Program-made: the position numbers and the translations under genes | Source: Dendrophyllia cribrosa | Taxonomy: Eukaryota; Cnidaria; Anthozoa; Scleractinia; Dendrophylliidae | NCBI GenBank assembly: GCA_024195265.1 | Contig: JAJLRJ010000004.1 | Span: 27,478,434 to 27,542,433 of the forward strand | Reading direction: 5' to 3' | Length of the DNA stretch: 64,000 nt | The notes under the pieces: generated by a model | What the model was told of the DNA's origin: nothing | What the model saw: the letters and a program-made list of their open reading frames with translations, nothing else | Databases searched by the model: none | In this document: positions 33,681-44,662 of the stretch, piece after piece | Position numbering within the stretch: the first letter of the stretch is position 1 | Layout: each line of letters starts with the position of its first letter

Positions 33681-34589
33681 CTTGTTTGCAATCTGAAAGT
33701 CGGGAGCTCACAAGAGATCGCGTAGACGATCGCGTAAGTTAAACCAACGCTTGTGCAGTATGTGTTTCCGTCTTAGATAAGCCGCCAACCCATTTAAACG
33801 AGCAAGTTCGCGGCCTACATAGGCCGCGGCTTATGTAAGACTAACCCTAGACCCGCGGCTTGTGTAAGACGCGAACGGTGATTTTGTACCATTTATACGG
33901 TCAGTTCGTGGCTTATGTAAGCCGCGGCTTATGTAAGTCGTGGCTTATGTAAGCCGCAGCTTATTTCTCTCGTATAAATGGCCCTATTACGATCCTTGAA
34001 AGATCCTCATTTAATCCTCAAGGATCGTGAAGGATCCTTGCAAAGATCTTTGCAAGATCCTTTAAAGGATCTTTAAAAGATCCTTGAAAGATCCTCATTT
34101 AATCCTTGAAGACCTTGAAGGATCCTTGCAAAGATCTTTGCAAGAGCCTTCAAAGATCTTATTAAGATCCTTGGAAAATCCTTATAAATCCTTGAGGATC
34201 TTAAAGGATCCTTGAAAGGATCTTTGCAAGATCTTTCAAAGGATCTTTTTAAGATCCTTGAAAGTTCTTCATTCAATCCTTGAGGATATTAAAAGATCTG
34301 TGCAAGATCCTACAAAGGATCTTCTAAAGATCCTTGAAAGATTCTTTTAAAATCCTTGAGGATCTTAAAGGATCCTAGGATATTTGCTAAGATCCTTATG
34401 AGATCCTTTTAAGATCCTCATCAATTACTTGAGGATCTTCGTTGAAAATTATAAAATAAATTACAGAAGAAGAATCTTTGAGGAGCTTTCAAAGATCCTG
34501 TAAGGATCCTTTAAAGATCTTTATCTTTAAGGATCTTTGCCAGGTCTTCGAAGGTCTTCAAAGATCCTTGATGATCCTGTGAGGATTTT

Positions 34590-35145
34590 CCCCAGGGAGG
34601 AGCACTCCTCCAAGGTTCGCAGGCTACATCTCTCTCCATTGACGTAGAAGAACCTGCATGATTCGTTCTGCAGTCATGATTCTCAGCTACTTTCGCTGAC
34701 CTTTTACTTGAGTCACAAACCCTGCAGGACTTGCATCGGGTTGCATAGGATAGAACTTTGCCTGTGACAAGCCCCATTGCTGTGCATGACCCTTGCCCCA
34801 CTTCTGCCACCCCATGTCGTACGAAACTAGATCATCCTTTTCTCCCTGATTTGGATATTTTTCTTCATTTTTCTTTTCCTTTTCCAAAATGTGATTTCAA
34901 CTTTTCCTTGCAATGTTTTCCACAGCCTTTCCCTTTCCCGTCTTTTGAAAAGTACATTACTTATTGGAGGAACATTTAGTGCAGTGAGCAGATTGTTCAA
35001 TTGTGTTTCTCCAATTCCAATATAAAGGGATCCAAGAACTGCTCTGTGTTGACCAGATGTATTTACTTTGTTGAAATTTCCGCAATGAGTGCACTTTACA
35101 GTGAGTACACTACTAAATCCACTCCTTCCTCCACCAACAGTGTTC
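34590..35145 (-). pseudogene. Mutator-like (MULE) transposase domain fragment
   Basis: The minus strand reads SGFSSVLTVKCTHCGNFNKV, then GQHRAVLGSLYIGIGETQLN, NNLLTALNVPPISNVLFKRR, then LVSYDMGWQKWGKGHA and, after a frame change near 34790, MGLVTGKVLSYATRCKSCRV and CDSSKRSAKVAENHDC. This order (Cys-rich strand, G-x-G helix, DMGWQKRG-type strand with a catalytic D, then CKSC) is that of the Mutator-like transposase domain found in many cnidarian proteins. The copy has frameshifts, including a small deletion after GKGH, and is cut at its C-terminal side by the GATC minisatellite. Confidence 0.7.
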
Positions 35146-35377
35146 ACTATTGACAGGGGGCCTGAAAATCACGACTGATGTTTTTTTATTTAAAAATTGT
35201 TTATTTATCTATTTGGGTACATTTCATTGTACTTCACATACACCATTTACATTTACATTTACAAACAAGTCGTAAATTAAAAGTTTCAGATTAAGAATGT
35301 TAAGTAACATTAATAAATAACAGGTGCGTTTCTAAGGTTTATATTCGTTGATTAATGTTCATTATAGTGCAATATAT

Positions 35378-35680
35378 ATTTAAATATATTTATCCCATTT
35401 CTTGATATGCACAGCTAATTTATTTTTTGAGTCGATTTTTGATAAAAGGACATTAAAAGATGGTTTTAAAGTGTTGTTTCTGCAGTAATCGATATATTGT
35501 TTCGCAATAATTACAATGTGATTTAACAACAAGAGGTCATCCTTTCTTTTACATAAACCAAACATTTTATCGATATCAGAAAGTGATGTAATTTCAATAT
35601 TCCTATTGTAACACCAATCAATAAGATCTGTCCAAAGTTTTGTGATAATAGGTCAGGATATAAATAGATGCATGACTGCA
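35378..35680 (-). pseudogene. LINE ORF2 C-terminal end, 5'-truncated
   Basis: The frame reads NFWTDLIDWCYNRNIEITSL, then FGLCKRKDDLLLLNHIVIIA, KQYIDYCRNN and LKPSFNVLLSKIDSKNKLA. This is the C-terminal tail after the reverse transcriptase in coral CR1/L2-like LINEs. It is followed by an AT-rich 3' untranslated region down to about 35190. Typical 5'-truncated insertion. Confidence 0.7.
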
Positions 35681-35733
35681 TGACTGATGTTTGTGTAACC
35701 AACTGATTTTGACTAGGGGTGGGTAAAATTATT

Positions 35734-36021
35734 ATTAGAGCAGTTTTCAATTGAGTGTCGAAAGTAATTACACAATTGCTTTGGTTTTGCATTGCTACGC
35801 TTTGTGATTGGCTAAAAAATCTCGCGCCACTTTTTCGACCAATCAGAAGTAAAACCAAAACCAATCGTGACTTGCTCGCACGCGTTTTCCCGCGCTTGGC
35901 GCCCGCGACATGTAATTGCTTCGAGCTCTGATTGGTTCATTGGATTGTTTACGACTGCTGTGATTGGTCAGAGTAATTACTTTGGTTTTGGTTTTACGAC
36001 ACTCAATTGAAAACCGCTCTA
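35734..36021. mobile_element. MITE with TTAGAGCGGTTTTCAATTG-type ends
   Basis: TTAGAGCAGTTTTCAATTGA...GTGTCG at the left is matched by CGACACTCAATTGAAAACC...GCTCTAA at the right. Inner AGTAATTAC and TTTGGTTTTGGTTTTAC pieces are also mirrored. Confidence 0.8.
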
Positions 36022-36932
36022 AAGGAGAAATAATTTGTTTGTCAGAGCTGTGGTCTGAACATTACTTGAAAATATTTCCGTTTTTGTCATTGTTATGGTT
36101 TAATTTTATCCTTAAATTTCGAACCAAGGATAAAATTCAAACACAACATTTTTTAAAAGACAGCTTTGATGTTACATTGTTCTGACTCTGAGACATGTTG
36201 TCACAACATTGTAAAGAATATACCATATTTCCTCTATTAAACACGAAGTTCCGGTATAAAAGGCTTAGCTCTTCCCCCATTTCACACCTTGTGGAAGAAT
36301 TCGGTTTTTCCATCAATCGTTTTTACCATGGGAATTAGCAGAATTCCCATTCACAAAACCACTCGTGTTTTTTTAGAAATATTTTCTGTGCAGTATATGC
36401 AAGTAGTTATTTCAACTGCCCCCTCCACTGGACCACAATGATTAACTTTGTCCCAGGGTTTGCTTGGGGAAGGGGGAGAGGGGATTGTAACAGCAGGAAT
36501 TGAACCATACACCACTACACTGATTACATATTGTTCTTGGGGGCTGAAGAGAAATAATGCACTGCCAAAAAATGTGTGTCCATTCCACTCAATACTTAAA
36601 ATGTTTTATCTAATTGTTGCAATTATTCCTGAAAAATCATGGCCATTAATTTGTTTTCAACATTCCAAATGCAAAAGGTTTTTATCATGAACCCCTGTCA
36701 AAAATTCACTTACCAGTATTACTTTTTCTTCAACCCCCAATAATAGCTACGGTAAGAGTAATGAACAGCATTACTGTAAATAAGAAGAAACTATAAGACA
36801 CAAATGTTATAAAAATAATATTGTCTTTTAACAATAGAAAAGTTAAAGGAATTAAGGTATGGTTTTAAATTATCATTTTTTTATTTGCATATATATGCAA
36901 AATGCTTGTTAATTCAAATATTAATCCCACAG
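36022..36932. other. Spacer, no gene seen
   Basis: The stretch is AT-rich with no splice-bounded coding pattern. The frame at 36448-36690 has no recognisable motif. Confidence 0.4.
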
Positions 36933-37140
36933 AGTACTGTGGCATCCAAGACACTTTTATGCTGTCCGAGTGTGTTCGAGATGTAGCAGATTTGTATCTA
37001 TCAGTCAAACACCAGCCAATTGTTCTCACCAATGACTCTCCATGTGGGTTTGTGAGGCACTTGGAGTGCAGAGATGCTAAAGTTGCAAAGAAACTGTGAG
37101 GAGAATTTTCTGGTTGCTTTGAGCGTCCAGATTATGCTAA
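36933..37140 (+). pseudogene. Fragment of an unrecognised gene with one in-frame stop
   Basis: An acceptor (AATCCCACAG) precedes 36933. The frame reads TFMLSECVRDVADLYLSVKH, VLTNDSPCGFVRHLECRDAK and VAKKL, then a TGA at 37097-37099 where tryptophan would fit, then GEFSGCFERPDYAKP. Continuity of sense across the TGA suggests a single TGG to TGA change. I do not recognise the family. Confidence 0.35.
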
Positions 37141-38626
37141 ACCAATCTTTTCAGTGAGAAAATCCACAAGGTTTTACTGTAACAATTCAATAAAAACAAT
37201 TATACCAAAAATCAACAAGTGTGACGTTATTTTAATTTATCTATTTCTTTCATCAAAAATGAAACAACTATTCAACAATAATAATGAACTTGAGTAACAT
37301 TGTTGGGAAAAAAGAACATAACATTGATAACATAACTGCACAGCACAATGGAATTGCAGAAACAATGCTTTATTGGTGTAGTCAAACAGTTCATATTGAC
37401 CCCTCAGAGAACACAAATGTGCGAGTAAGTGTGCGAGTGCCGTAGGCACAAGTCTCCAGGGGTTCTGGGGGCATGCCCCTCAGGACATTTTGAAATCTAG
37501 AAGCTCTGAAACACTATTTAAAGCATTTTTCATTAAGTATTCCTTCAAAAAATATCGATCTTATTTAAGTGTAAGACGAGGCAAGAGCCTCCTCTTGCCT
37601 CATGCTAGCTTTTGTCCTGTAGATATTTATATAAGTGCTTCAACTGGTTATTATTAAGCATCAGTTTTCACACATCAAATAAATGACCACATTTAAGCAG
37701 TTTAGTAAGGCTGGTGGAGATGTGCAATTAAATCTCCCCGTTTACCTAAAAAAGAAACTCTTAAAGGACTTGAAACATGTTATTACCTATTGTTTGTATT
37801 GTACACAACACTAGAAAACTAGACCAACCAACCAGAAGCTAAAATTCTGTGAATTACTTAAGATTAATGCTCCAAACCCATGACTCATGACTCGTGAAAG
37901 ACACAACAACAACAACAACAGTTTGTGGGATAAAAGCGGAAGGGGATAAAGTACCCCAGTAAATTACAATTCTCGTACAGGTCAAAGTAATAAAGAGCTA
38001 CATGGCATGGAGGTCACAATCCTCTCCAGCCAGGTGGTTCAAATCCCCAAACCCTCTCCATGGGTACAACTCCCCCCCCCCCCCCTCCCCCCGAGAGAGC
38101 TCCTTATCTTATCAGAGTTAGTCGGCTAAGGGAGAGGTAAAACTTCTCCTCTCCCAGGGGGTCATAATCCCTCAACCCTCTCCAGGGGTACTGAGAGAGG
38201 TCCTTATCCTATCAGAGTTTCCACCGAGTTACTATGGAAACAATGTTATTAAAGCTGTATGGGAGCACAAAGCACCAAAACGGTAAAATGTGCGAGTCTA
38301 TGGGGCATAGGGTGACCTGTATGGGAGCAATTCATCCCCAAAAATACACCCAGTGTATTCCCCAAGACGAACCACAAACCAAGGCGCATAGATGCTTAAC
38401 CCGATAAGCCAAAGTATTGACATCCGAAATTCTCTCCAGTGATAGTTTGGAGAAGATAAATGAAGGAAATACGGCACATTGAATAAAACATTATTCAAGT
38501 GTCATTGCAATTACCGGTAACTGTCGATCCTAGTTTAATTGATCTGTCAAGGCCCAAGGCTAAGCAGGTGTTGATATGAGAGAAATTGGATGTTGATCAT
38601 TATAGGTTCTCAAAGGACTAAGTGGT
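37141..38626. other. Repeat-rich spacer
   Basis: It contains a phrase around 37440-37480 (GTCTCCAGGGGTTCTGGGGG), a C run at 38070-38095 and two copies of a block with CCTTATC...TATCAGAGTT (38102-38119, 38202-38219). No coding exon was found. Confidence 0.45.
37900..37921. repeat. Microsatellite (CAA)n
   Basis: Seven ACA/CAA units. Confidence 0.9.
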
Positions 38627-38875
38627 TTAGTCTATCATTAACCATATCTTGTGCCGACTTGTAAAACACCCCAGAAAGGAGAGAGTGGGGCAGTGAATGT
38701 ATCGCTCATAACAATCTGAGGACCAGCACCCTAATGTTTTGATTAGCCATAGTGGAAGGCCTACTGAAGCTGCAGTGGTAGCTGCCCCTATTCTATAGCT
38801 ATGGCCTGCATATTTGGAAGAATTAAACCCAGACAATGATAAAAGGTGTCTAGGCTCACAAAAAGCAGTAGGCAA
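38627..38875 (-). pseudogene. Tyrosine recombinase C-terminal fragment
   Basis: The frame contains SKYAGHSYRIGAATTAASVG and WLIKTLGCWSSDCYERYI. HxxR (HSYR), the following W and the tyrosine of CYERYI match the C-terminal half of the tyrosine recombinase active site, as in DIRS or Crypton elements and related exapted proteins. The first catalytic arginine and the N-terminal domain are missing. The frame enters unrelated sequence after SFLGCF. Confidence 0.65.
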
Positions 38876-39357
38876 ATTCCTTGAAAATCAAAAATCTGAT
38901 ACATAGCTTTATGCTGATATACACCTTCATGCTCTTACATACCGTATCGTATCGTATCACGAGCAAGAGTGTTTCAAACACCGTAGTACACCTCTTGAGT
39001 AATGTTTAAAACACGAACAGCAGTGTTTTATCAAGTTTAAAAGTTCGAGCGCGAAGCGCAAGAATTTTTAGACTTGATGATAAAAAGAAATCTTAGATAA
39101 TACCGTACCAAAGTCAACACGTTCCGTCAATGAGTGGTCGGTGAAGATTTTTTCAGAGTGGCAGGCAACGAGAAGAAATAAAAAAGCTTCTGAAGACGAA
39201 AGCAGTTTTGCCGTTGACTGTTCACAAATTCAACACTTGGAAACCAATCTGGCTGATATGACGGCAGAGTCGCTCAATTTTTGGTTAACCAATTTGATTT
39301 GTTGTTTTTCATTACTTTTTATTTTAGGTTTTTGCATTTTAAAACTGGTGTGACGGA
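38876..39357. other. Spacer with short inverted sequence
   Basis: Copies of a GTTTTATCA/TGATAAAA-type palindrome occur around 38975-39080. No gene is supported. Confidence 0.4.
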
Positions 39358-39671
39358 ATTGGCCACTCCGAAAAATACCATAATACTCTTTTATGTGCAG
39401 GCTCAGCCTCACCGGGGTGTAATTATTCAAGTCTCCTTTGTTAGAATGGCACAATTGAATTCAGAGTACATTCAGGAACGCTAGGACGTAGCATTGTGTG
39501 TTCGCATACAAATGTGCACCGTATGCAAATTGCCACGAAGTTGAAGCATAGCACGCGCAGTTCGTGCTGAAAACAAAAGAAATCGGAAAAATGAGGCTTA
39601 CATCAAGCACCACCCAAACCTGCACTTTAAAGAGTATTATGGTATTTTTAATAGTTTCTGGAGTGGGCAAT
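39358..39671. mobile_element. MITE-X, uninterrupted copy (empty-site paralogue)
   Basis: The ends are ATTGGCCACTCC (39358) and GGAGTGGGCAAT (39671), each followed inward by AAAAATACCATAATACTCTT or its inverse. Read on the minus strand, 39671-39430 matches 54563-54804, and 39425-39358 matches 62659-62725. The Kolobok-type element occupies the equivalent of 39426-39429 (TTCA here, TTAA in the occupied copy). No duplication of the MITE's own target was identified. Confidence 0.8.
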
Positions 39672-39673
39672 AG

Positions 39674-39803
39674 TATTTTACCTCATTAGTATTCTTTATG
39701 TAAAAAGTTGCTCTGATTAGTGTTTTTTATGTATTCTTTATATAAAGAATACTAATGAGAGTAACTTTTTGTATAAAGAATACTAATGAGGTAAAATACA
39801 ATC
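39674..39803. repeat. Palindrome, abutting MITE-X
   Basis: ATTTTACCTCATTAGTATTC...TTTATG is mirrored by ATAAAGAATACTAATGAGGT plus AAAAT. An inner pair TAAAAAGTTGCTCTGATTAG and CTAATGAGAGTAACTTTTTG is also present. Confidence 0.75.
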
Positions 39804-40019
39804 AGCCCCGCACTCCCCTGGAACTGAAATCAAATCCGCCACCAGTCTTTCCTGAATGACCATAGACTACCATGCACGCGATGGATTTGCGTTGTATGAT
39901 AGGCTTATATGCTTATGAATTATTAATGAGTGTTTGAAGCTAATTTATTAAATTCGTGATTATATTTTACAGGTTTATGTGGATGGACCAGAAGATCAAA
40001 CGTACAGTTGTTTATAGGA

Positions 40020-40285
40020 AAGTCACAGGATAGTGTGCAGTCAGTAAGTGAGTCAGTCAGTCAATGAGTCAGTCAGTGAGTCAGTAAGCCAGTTAGTGAG
40101 TCACTCAGTTAATGAATCAGTCAGTGAATGAATCAGTCAGTGAGTGAGTCAGTCAGTCAATCAGTGAGTCAGTCAGTGAGTCAGCCAGTGAGTCAGTGAG
40201 TGAGTCAGTGAGTCAGTCAGTAAGTCAGTGAGTCTGACAGACTAGACTCAGACTGACTCACATACTGACTCACATACTGACTGTT
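40020..40285. repeat. Minisatellite of CAGT/GAGT tetramers
   Basis: GTCAGTCAGTGAGTCAGT-type words fill the array. At the right end the strand flips to GACTCAGACTGACTCACATA, so the two parts can pair as a hairpin. Confidence 0.9.
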
Positions 40286-40367
40286 TGTTAATTAAGTAGT
40301 TAGTTAAGTAATCAGTTACGTAATCGGTTGGTTAGGTGGATACATAGTTAATGAGTTAGTTTGTTAA

Positions 40368-41059
40368 GGTTACCGTGTACCTTCGGGGGTGTCTCCAGTA
40401 TAACAGCTCTAGCGTCTTAAGATTTCGCTTAATATACCTAAACCCAGATATCAAATTAAAGCTAATAGAGCTGGCTATCTAAATATGGAAACCATTTGGT
40501 AATAAAATGAATTGTCAAATTTCTTACGACGTCTAAATTCGAACGTCCGAATCAGTTTTAAAACGCTATAACTCAAAGCGATTATTGTATTTTGCTAATT
40601 TGATTTATTCTCGGGTTTCCGGACACGAAGCGCTAAAAAAACGTGTCGGCGATTTCCCATATTCAATTGCAGTGAAAAGTTACAGAATATTTTCGAAAAA
40701 GGGAGAAAAAAAATTGGAGTGATCGCACGGAAATGGCTCTTGACGAAAAAGTTTTCGGAAATAAGGAATTCGCCTAGCTTCTGTCCAAATTTGAGGAAAA
40801 TCGAACAAATTCCCTTTGAGCTGTAGCTCTTTAAAGTGTTCCCTACAAGCGAAAAATAAACTTTGAGAAAACAGCGCTTAGAAAAATATATTGCTTCATT
40901 AACAAACTCCACCCACAAACGTTATACCGTCGTTTCTCCGCCAATTTTCACTATTTTTCGATAATTTTTTTTATTGGATAAAAGTTTATTCTGTAAACTT
41001 TATTTTGACGCCCAAAAAAAAATTTCAATAAAATTTCGATCTGAAGGTACACGGTAACC
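40368..41059. mobile_element. TTAA-flanked MITE, 692 bp
   Basis: GGTTACCGTGTACCTTCGG at 40368 and its inverse TGAAGGTACACGGTAACC at 41059 are the ends. TTAA lies on both sides (40364-40367, 41060-41063). TTAA duplications are typical of piggyBac and Kolobok elements. The interior has no convincing frame. Confidence 0.85.
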
Positions 41060-41880
41060 TTAATTGATCTCATTTGTTTAGTTCAGTACTTTTGTTAGAT
41101 GATGGGTTACTTCGATGTACAATCACAATAAATAAACACTTTTTGCAAAGTGACAATGTGTGTTCATGTTTGCAATAAGTGGAACAAATAAAGTTACTTT
41201 TTTGTATCTACGTTTCCTTTTATTTGATATTTCCATGTTGACTACAGATATTTTTCACTATTTTGGTCCACATGACCTTGTTTACGTTAATGCAACCGTA
41301 AAACGTTGGAAAGTTCACAAGCTAGTTTAGAATTTCAGTCTTTCATTTCATTCTTTGAAGGTGAATATACCCATGAAAAACATCAGAATACATTTTGGGC
41401 TACTTTGGTACACATAAAGATGTAACAAATCAAACAAGCGGAGCCCAGACTGACTTTTTTTATTTGGGGGGGAGGGGGGGGGGGGGGGGTACTGAAATTG
41501 TTAGAAAATGAAAACCATTTTCGGTCACTCAAGCTGTATTTGTTTTTGGCGGGATTAGACTGGGAACCTTCCCTGGACCTTCACCACTGAATCCAGTCTA
41601 TTAAATATGCTCATTTCCGCCATAAAGTGGCGGCGACAGAATACCCTCGTTAACAAACCTCTGGAAAAGGCTGCTCAAATACTTGACACTTGTTGAATGT
41701 CTTTTTATGTCGGAGATTTGTTTTCAATGACTAGCACCACTTTTTCTCTATCGTTTTAGGAAAAGATGAATAAAGGCTAATTTTACTGTTGTTGTTTTTT
41801 GTCTTTTCCTAATCGTCGGCTGTTTGCTTTGATTTGAAATTGGATTTGTTAATGACAAAAAAATTGACCACGAGCGTGAA
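41060..41880. other. Spacer
   Basis: A G run lies at 41466-41489. No gene was recognised. Confidence 0.45.
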
Positions 41881-41887
41881 TATGTTT

Positions 41888-42085
41888 TCTCAAACTCATT
41901 AATAATTCATGAAGAAAATACAAAGGAAATTTGATTTAAAATGTTTAATGAGTGTTTGGAAATCAGATGAAACACTCCTCATTTTTGCATCCTTAATTTC
42001 TCCTTCTAAAATCATTTTGTTTGAGAAGTAATATCAAACATTCGACACAGTATTTCATCACAAGATCAAACACCTCGAAGTTCGT
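41888..42085. repeat. Inverted-repeat partner of 44490-44662
   Basis: CAAACTCATTAATAATTCAT...CACTCCTCATTTTTGCATCC and TTGAGAAGTAATATCAAACA recur in inverted order at 44490-44662 with scattered differences. It is a dispersed MITE-like family. Confidence 0.75.
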
Positions 42086-42179
42086 CAAAAATACTCCGCT
42101 GTGCGTCGTATTTTCAACTCTCTTCTCAGTGTTTGGTCTTGTGATTACGTGCAAATGTCAACGGTATCGCTCTCTAAGA

Positions 42180-43690
42180 AACGCCAATAAATATTGAAAC
42201 AAAAGAAATATGTCAATACTCAAAAATCATGTGTTTCTGAAAAGTCGAAAAGTTAGCTTTCAATCTCATTAACCAGTTTCCTTTGTTATGTGTCTGCGAA
42301 AAAAGGGGGACGTGCCGGCCAATTCTACTTGGTTTATAAAGAGTTTAAGTTCCTGAGTTATTTGCGCAGATGTCAAAGCTAGCTAGAGCTGTTGTAGCAA
42401 AGGAGGCACCCTATTTAAAATATTGAAATAGAAAAGAAACTTCAGTCAGTTTTCATGTATGCGAAATAGGGGATTTGCCATGTGTTAGAAAGAGTGAGAG
42501 CACCTGAATAATTTGCCCAAATATCAAAACTAGAGCTCTTATAGAAACGGTGAAAATCGCCTATGAATATTAAAAGAATAGAAATTTGACGAAATAGAGT
42601 AGAGTTTCGAAAAGTTGAAGCCGCTTTCAAGCTCATTTACCAGAATGAGGGCGTGAATATTGTCAAAGCTACATCTCGTATAGATGCGGAGAAAATCGCC
42701 TACGAATACTGCAACAACAAATTTGTTGGTGCGCAAACGTTGAGTCGATTTTCCAAAAGTCGAAAAGGTCGCTTTTAAGCTTATTAACAAAGTTCTTTTG
42801 TTTCGTTATTCATCCGTTCATACAGGAGCCGATTACTGGTTCGTATCTATGCGTAAAGGGGTCTTCTCAGTCAATTCTACGTGCATTAGAAAGGGTGTGA
42901 GTGAGTGAATTCTTTGTGAAAAATGTCAAAACTAGAACTCTTATAGCAACGGATAAAATCTGCTGTGAATATTGACACAATGGAAATTTGTCAATGAACA
43001 AAAATTTAGTCAGTTCAGAAAGTCGAGGAGGTAACTTTCAAGCTCATTGATAAGTTTCTTTTGTTTCAATATTCATGCGCTCATATTTCTAGGAAAAGGG
43101 GATATGCCGCCCGTAGGAAAGAGTTTGAGTGCATGAATAATTTGTGCAAATGTCAAAGCTAGAGCATGAACTATAGGAAAAGTGCATTTCGACTAAATAA
43201 AGTTTAATTTACCTGAAATAAACGTAAATTACTCGCATGTCAGTAGTCCTGTGTCTTTTCTGGTCGTTTCTACTCATATTTTGTGGACAAAGCTTGCAGA
43301 ACGCTGCGTTCGATTCATAAATAGCGCCAGCATTCGTTAAGTTTTGGCAACCACTCGGCAAGCGTTTTTTTTTAGTAACGGAGAAAATCGCCTACGAATA
43401 TTGAAATACTACTAAACATTTCTTAATGAGCAAATTTGAGTCGGGTCTCGAAAAGTCATTAACCAATTTATTTTTGTTTCAATATTCATACGTTCATAAC
43501 GTGTCAGAATCTCCTAGCGCAAAAGTTCTAATTTGTGACACAAATGCGTTAGAAAGAGTTTGAGTGCGTGAAAAATTTGTGCAAAAGGAAAAGCTAGAGC
43601 TCTTATAGCAATGCATAATATCCCCTATGAATATTAAAACAACAGTATTATCCATAAGATAAAAAGCGCTTCAAGTTGATTTGTTAAGCC
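42180..43690. repeat. Degenerate tandem array, ~240-290-bp units
   Basis: About five worn copies share CTAGAGCTCTTATAGCAACG, AAAATCGCCTATGAATATTG, GAAAAGTCGAAAAGGT, TTCTTTTGTTTCAATATTCA and GCGTTAGAAAGAGT, always in this order. A further single copy lies at 53620-53990, so the unit is dispersed as well as tandem. The short frames across it are not genes. Confidence 0.8.
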
Positions 43691-44378
43691 GTGTTACGTT
43701 TTTAAGAATACGGATTCGGATTTTTCTAAAAACGCAGCCTCAGTTGACATCAAAAGTTATGAGGATTTCTTAAGAGCCTGAAAGTTTTTTAAAGTAAGAG
43801 CACGTGGTTAAAGTGGCTCCAAGTAGCTTTTTTGAGGTCACGCTTCCCTTTTTTAAATGCGCTTATACATAATCTTACTTTAGTTTAATGATTCAGAATT
43901 TGGTACCAGATGTTAGGTTTGGGTGAAAGTTTTGGACGATTCTCTTTTATGCTAATCAACGTTTCCATAGCAACGGTACATGGCGAAAAACAGTTTTTCC
44001 TAAATATCTTTCGATTTTGAGGCTAGCACACTAAATAGGGAAATTTCAAACAAATTAAACTGTTCGAGTTTGAATAAATCGCGGAAACATTTTTAGCGGA
44101 GCATTCGCCGGGCCGAAGGCCTGGCTGCGCAGTCCGATACTCATAGAACCTATGCCCGTCATTTTTCACGGTCAGGACTCCGTGGTGTTGGACAGGGTTA
44201 GTTCGCGGGCGCGTATTACGTCGCAAAACATGCGCGTATGACGCCACACAACATCCGAGATGTTTGTTTTCATTACGGATTTCACAACCAAAGAATTAAA
44301 AGCGGAGATTTAAAGAATTTCCAAGCAAGCGAGGGACTTAAAGGTAAAACAGATCACATTTTCGTTGGGAATTTATGT
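43691..44378. other. Spacer with a short GC-rich hairpin
   Basis: GCCGGGCCGAAGGCCTGGC (44109-44127) can form a tight hairpin. The minus-strand frame across it (PGECSAKNVSAIYSNSNSLI) has no recognised domain. No RNA family was identified. Confidence 0.4.
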
Positions 44379-44662
44379 AATATATCAAACATGAGACACA
44401 GTGTTTCATCAGATTTCCAAACACCGCGAAGTGGGTTGAAAAACGAGGCGCAGCCGAGTTTTTTTTAACCCACTTCAAGGTGTTTGGAAATGTGATGAAA
44501 TACTGTGTCGAATGTTTGATATTACTTCTCAAACAAAATGATTTTAGAAGGAGAAATTAAGGATGCAAAAATGAGGAGTGTTTGAACTGATATCCAAACA
44601 CTCATTAAACATTAATTTCCTTTGTATTTTCGTCATGAATTATTAATGAGTTTGAGAAGTTG
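44379..44662. mobile_element. Hairpin element of the same family as 41888-42085
   Basis: ATATCAAACATGAGACACAG...AAGTGGGTT is mirrored by AACCCACTTCAAGGTGTTTG...TGTTTGATAT, and the right flank continues with the inverted copy of 41888-42085. The centre is AAAACGAGGCGCAGCCGAG. Confidence 0.7.

Larger units (their letters stand above)
33194..33984. mobile_element. Non-autonomous element with GGGCCATTTATACGAG ends and TATTA duplication
   Basis: GGGCCATTTATACGAG at 33194 and CTCGTATAAATGGCCC ending at 33984 are perfect inverted ends. TATTA flanks both sides (33189-33193, 33985-33989), and removing the element restores the minisatellite phrase. Near both ends are copies of GGCTTATGTAAGCCGCG. Two truncated first exons lie inside, so it is a deletion derivative of a larger two-gene transposon. 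Confidence 0.85.
32983..34610. repeat. GATC-rich palindromic minisatellite, split by a transposon
   Basis: The array is built from short self-complementary words such as AAGGATCCTT and AAAGATCTTT, joined by TGCAAAGATC, TTGAGGATCTT and TCATTCAATCC. It runs 32983-33193 and 33985-34610, interrupted by the 791-bp element. The unit is about 80 bp but irregular. On its right it runs directly into a MULE transposase fragment, which it truncates. Confidence 0.9.

Noticed and set aside
40595..40918. 107-residue minus frame inside a TTAA MITE
   Set aside because: No motif was found, and the element looks non-coding with AT-rich content.
44023..44247. Minus-strand frame and GC-rich hairpin, possible snRNA or gene
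   Set aside because: No known snRNA motif was recognised, and the peptide has no domain or splice context.
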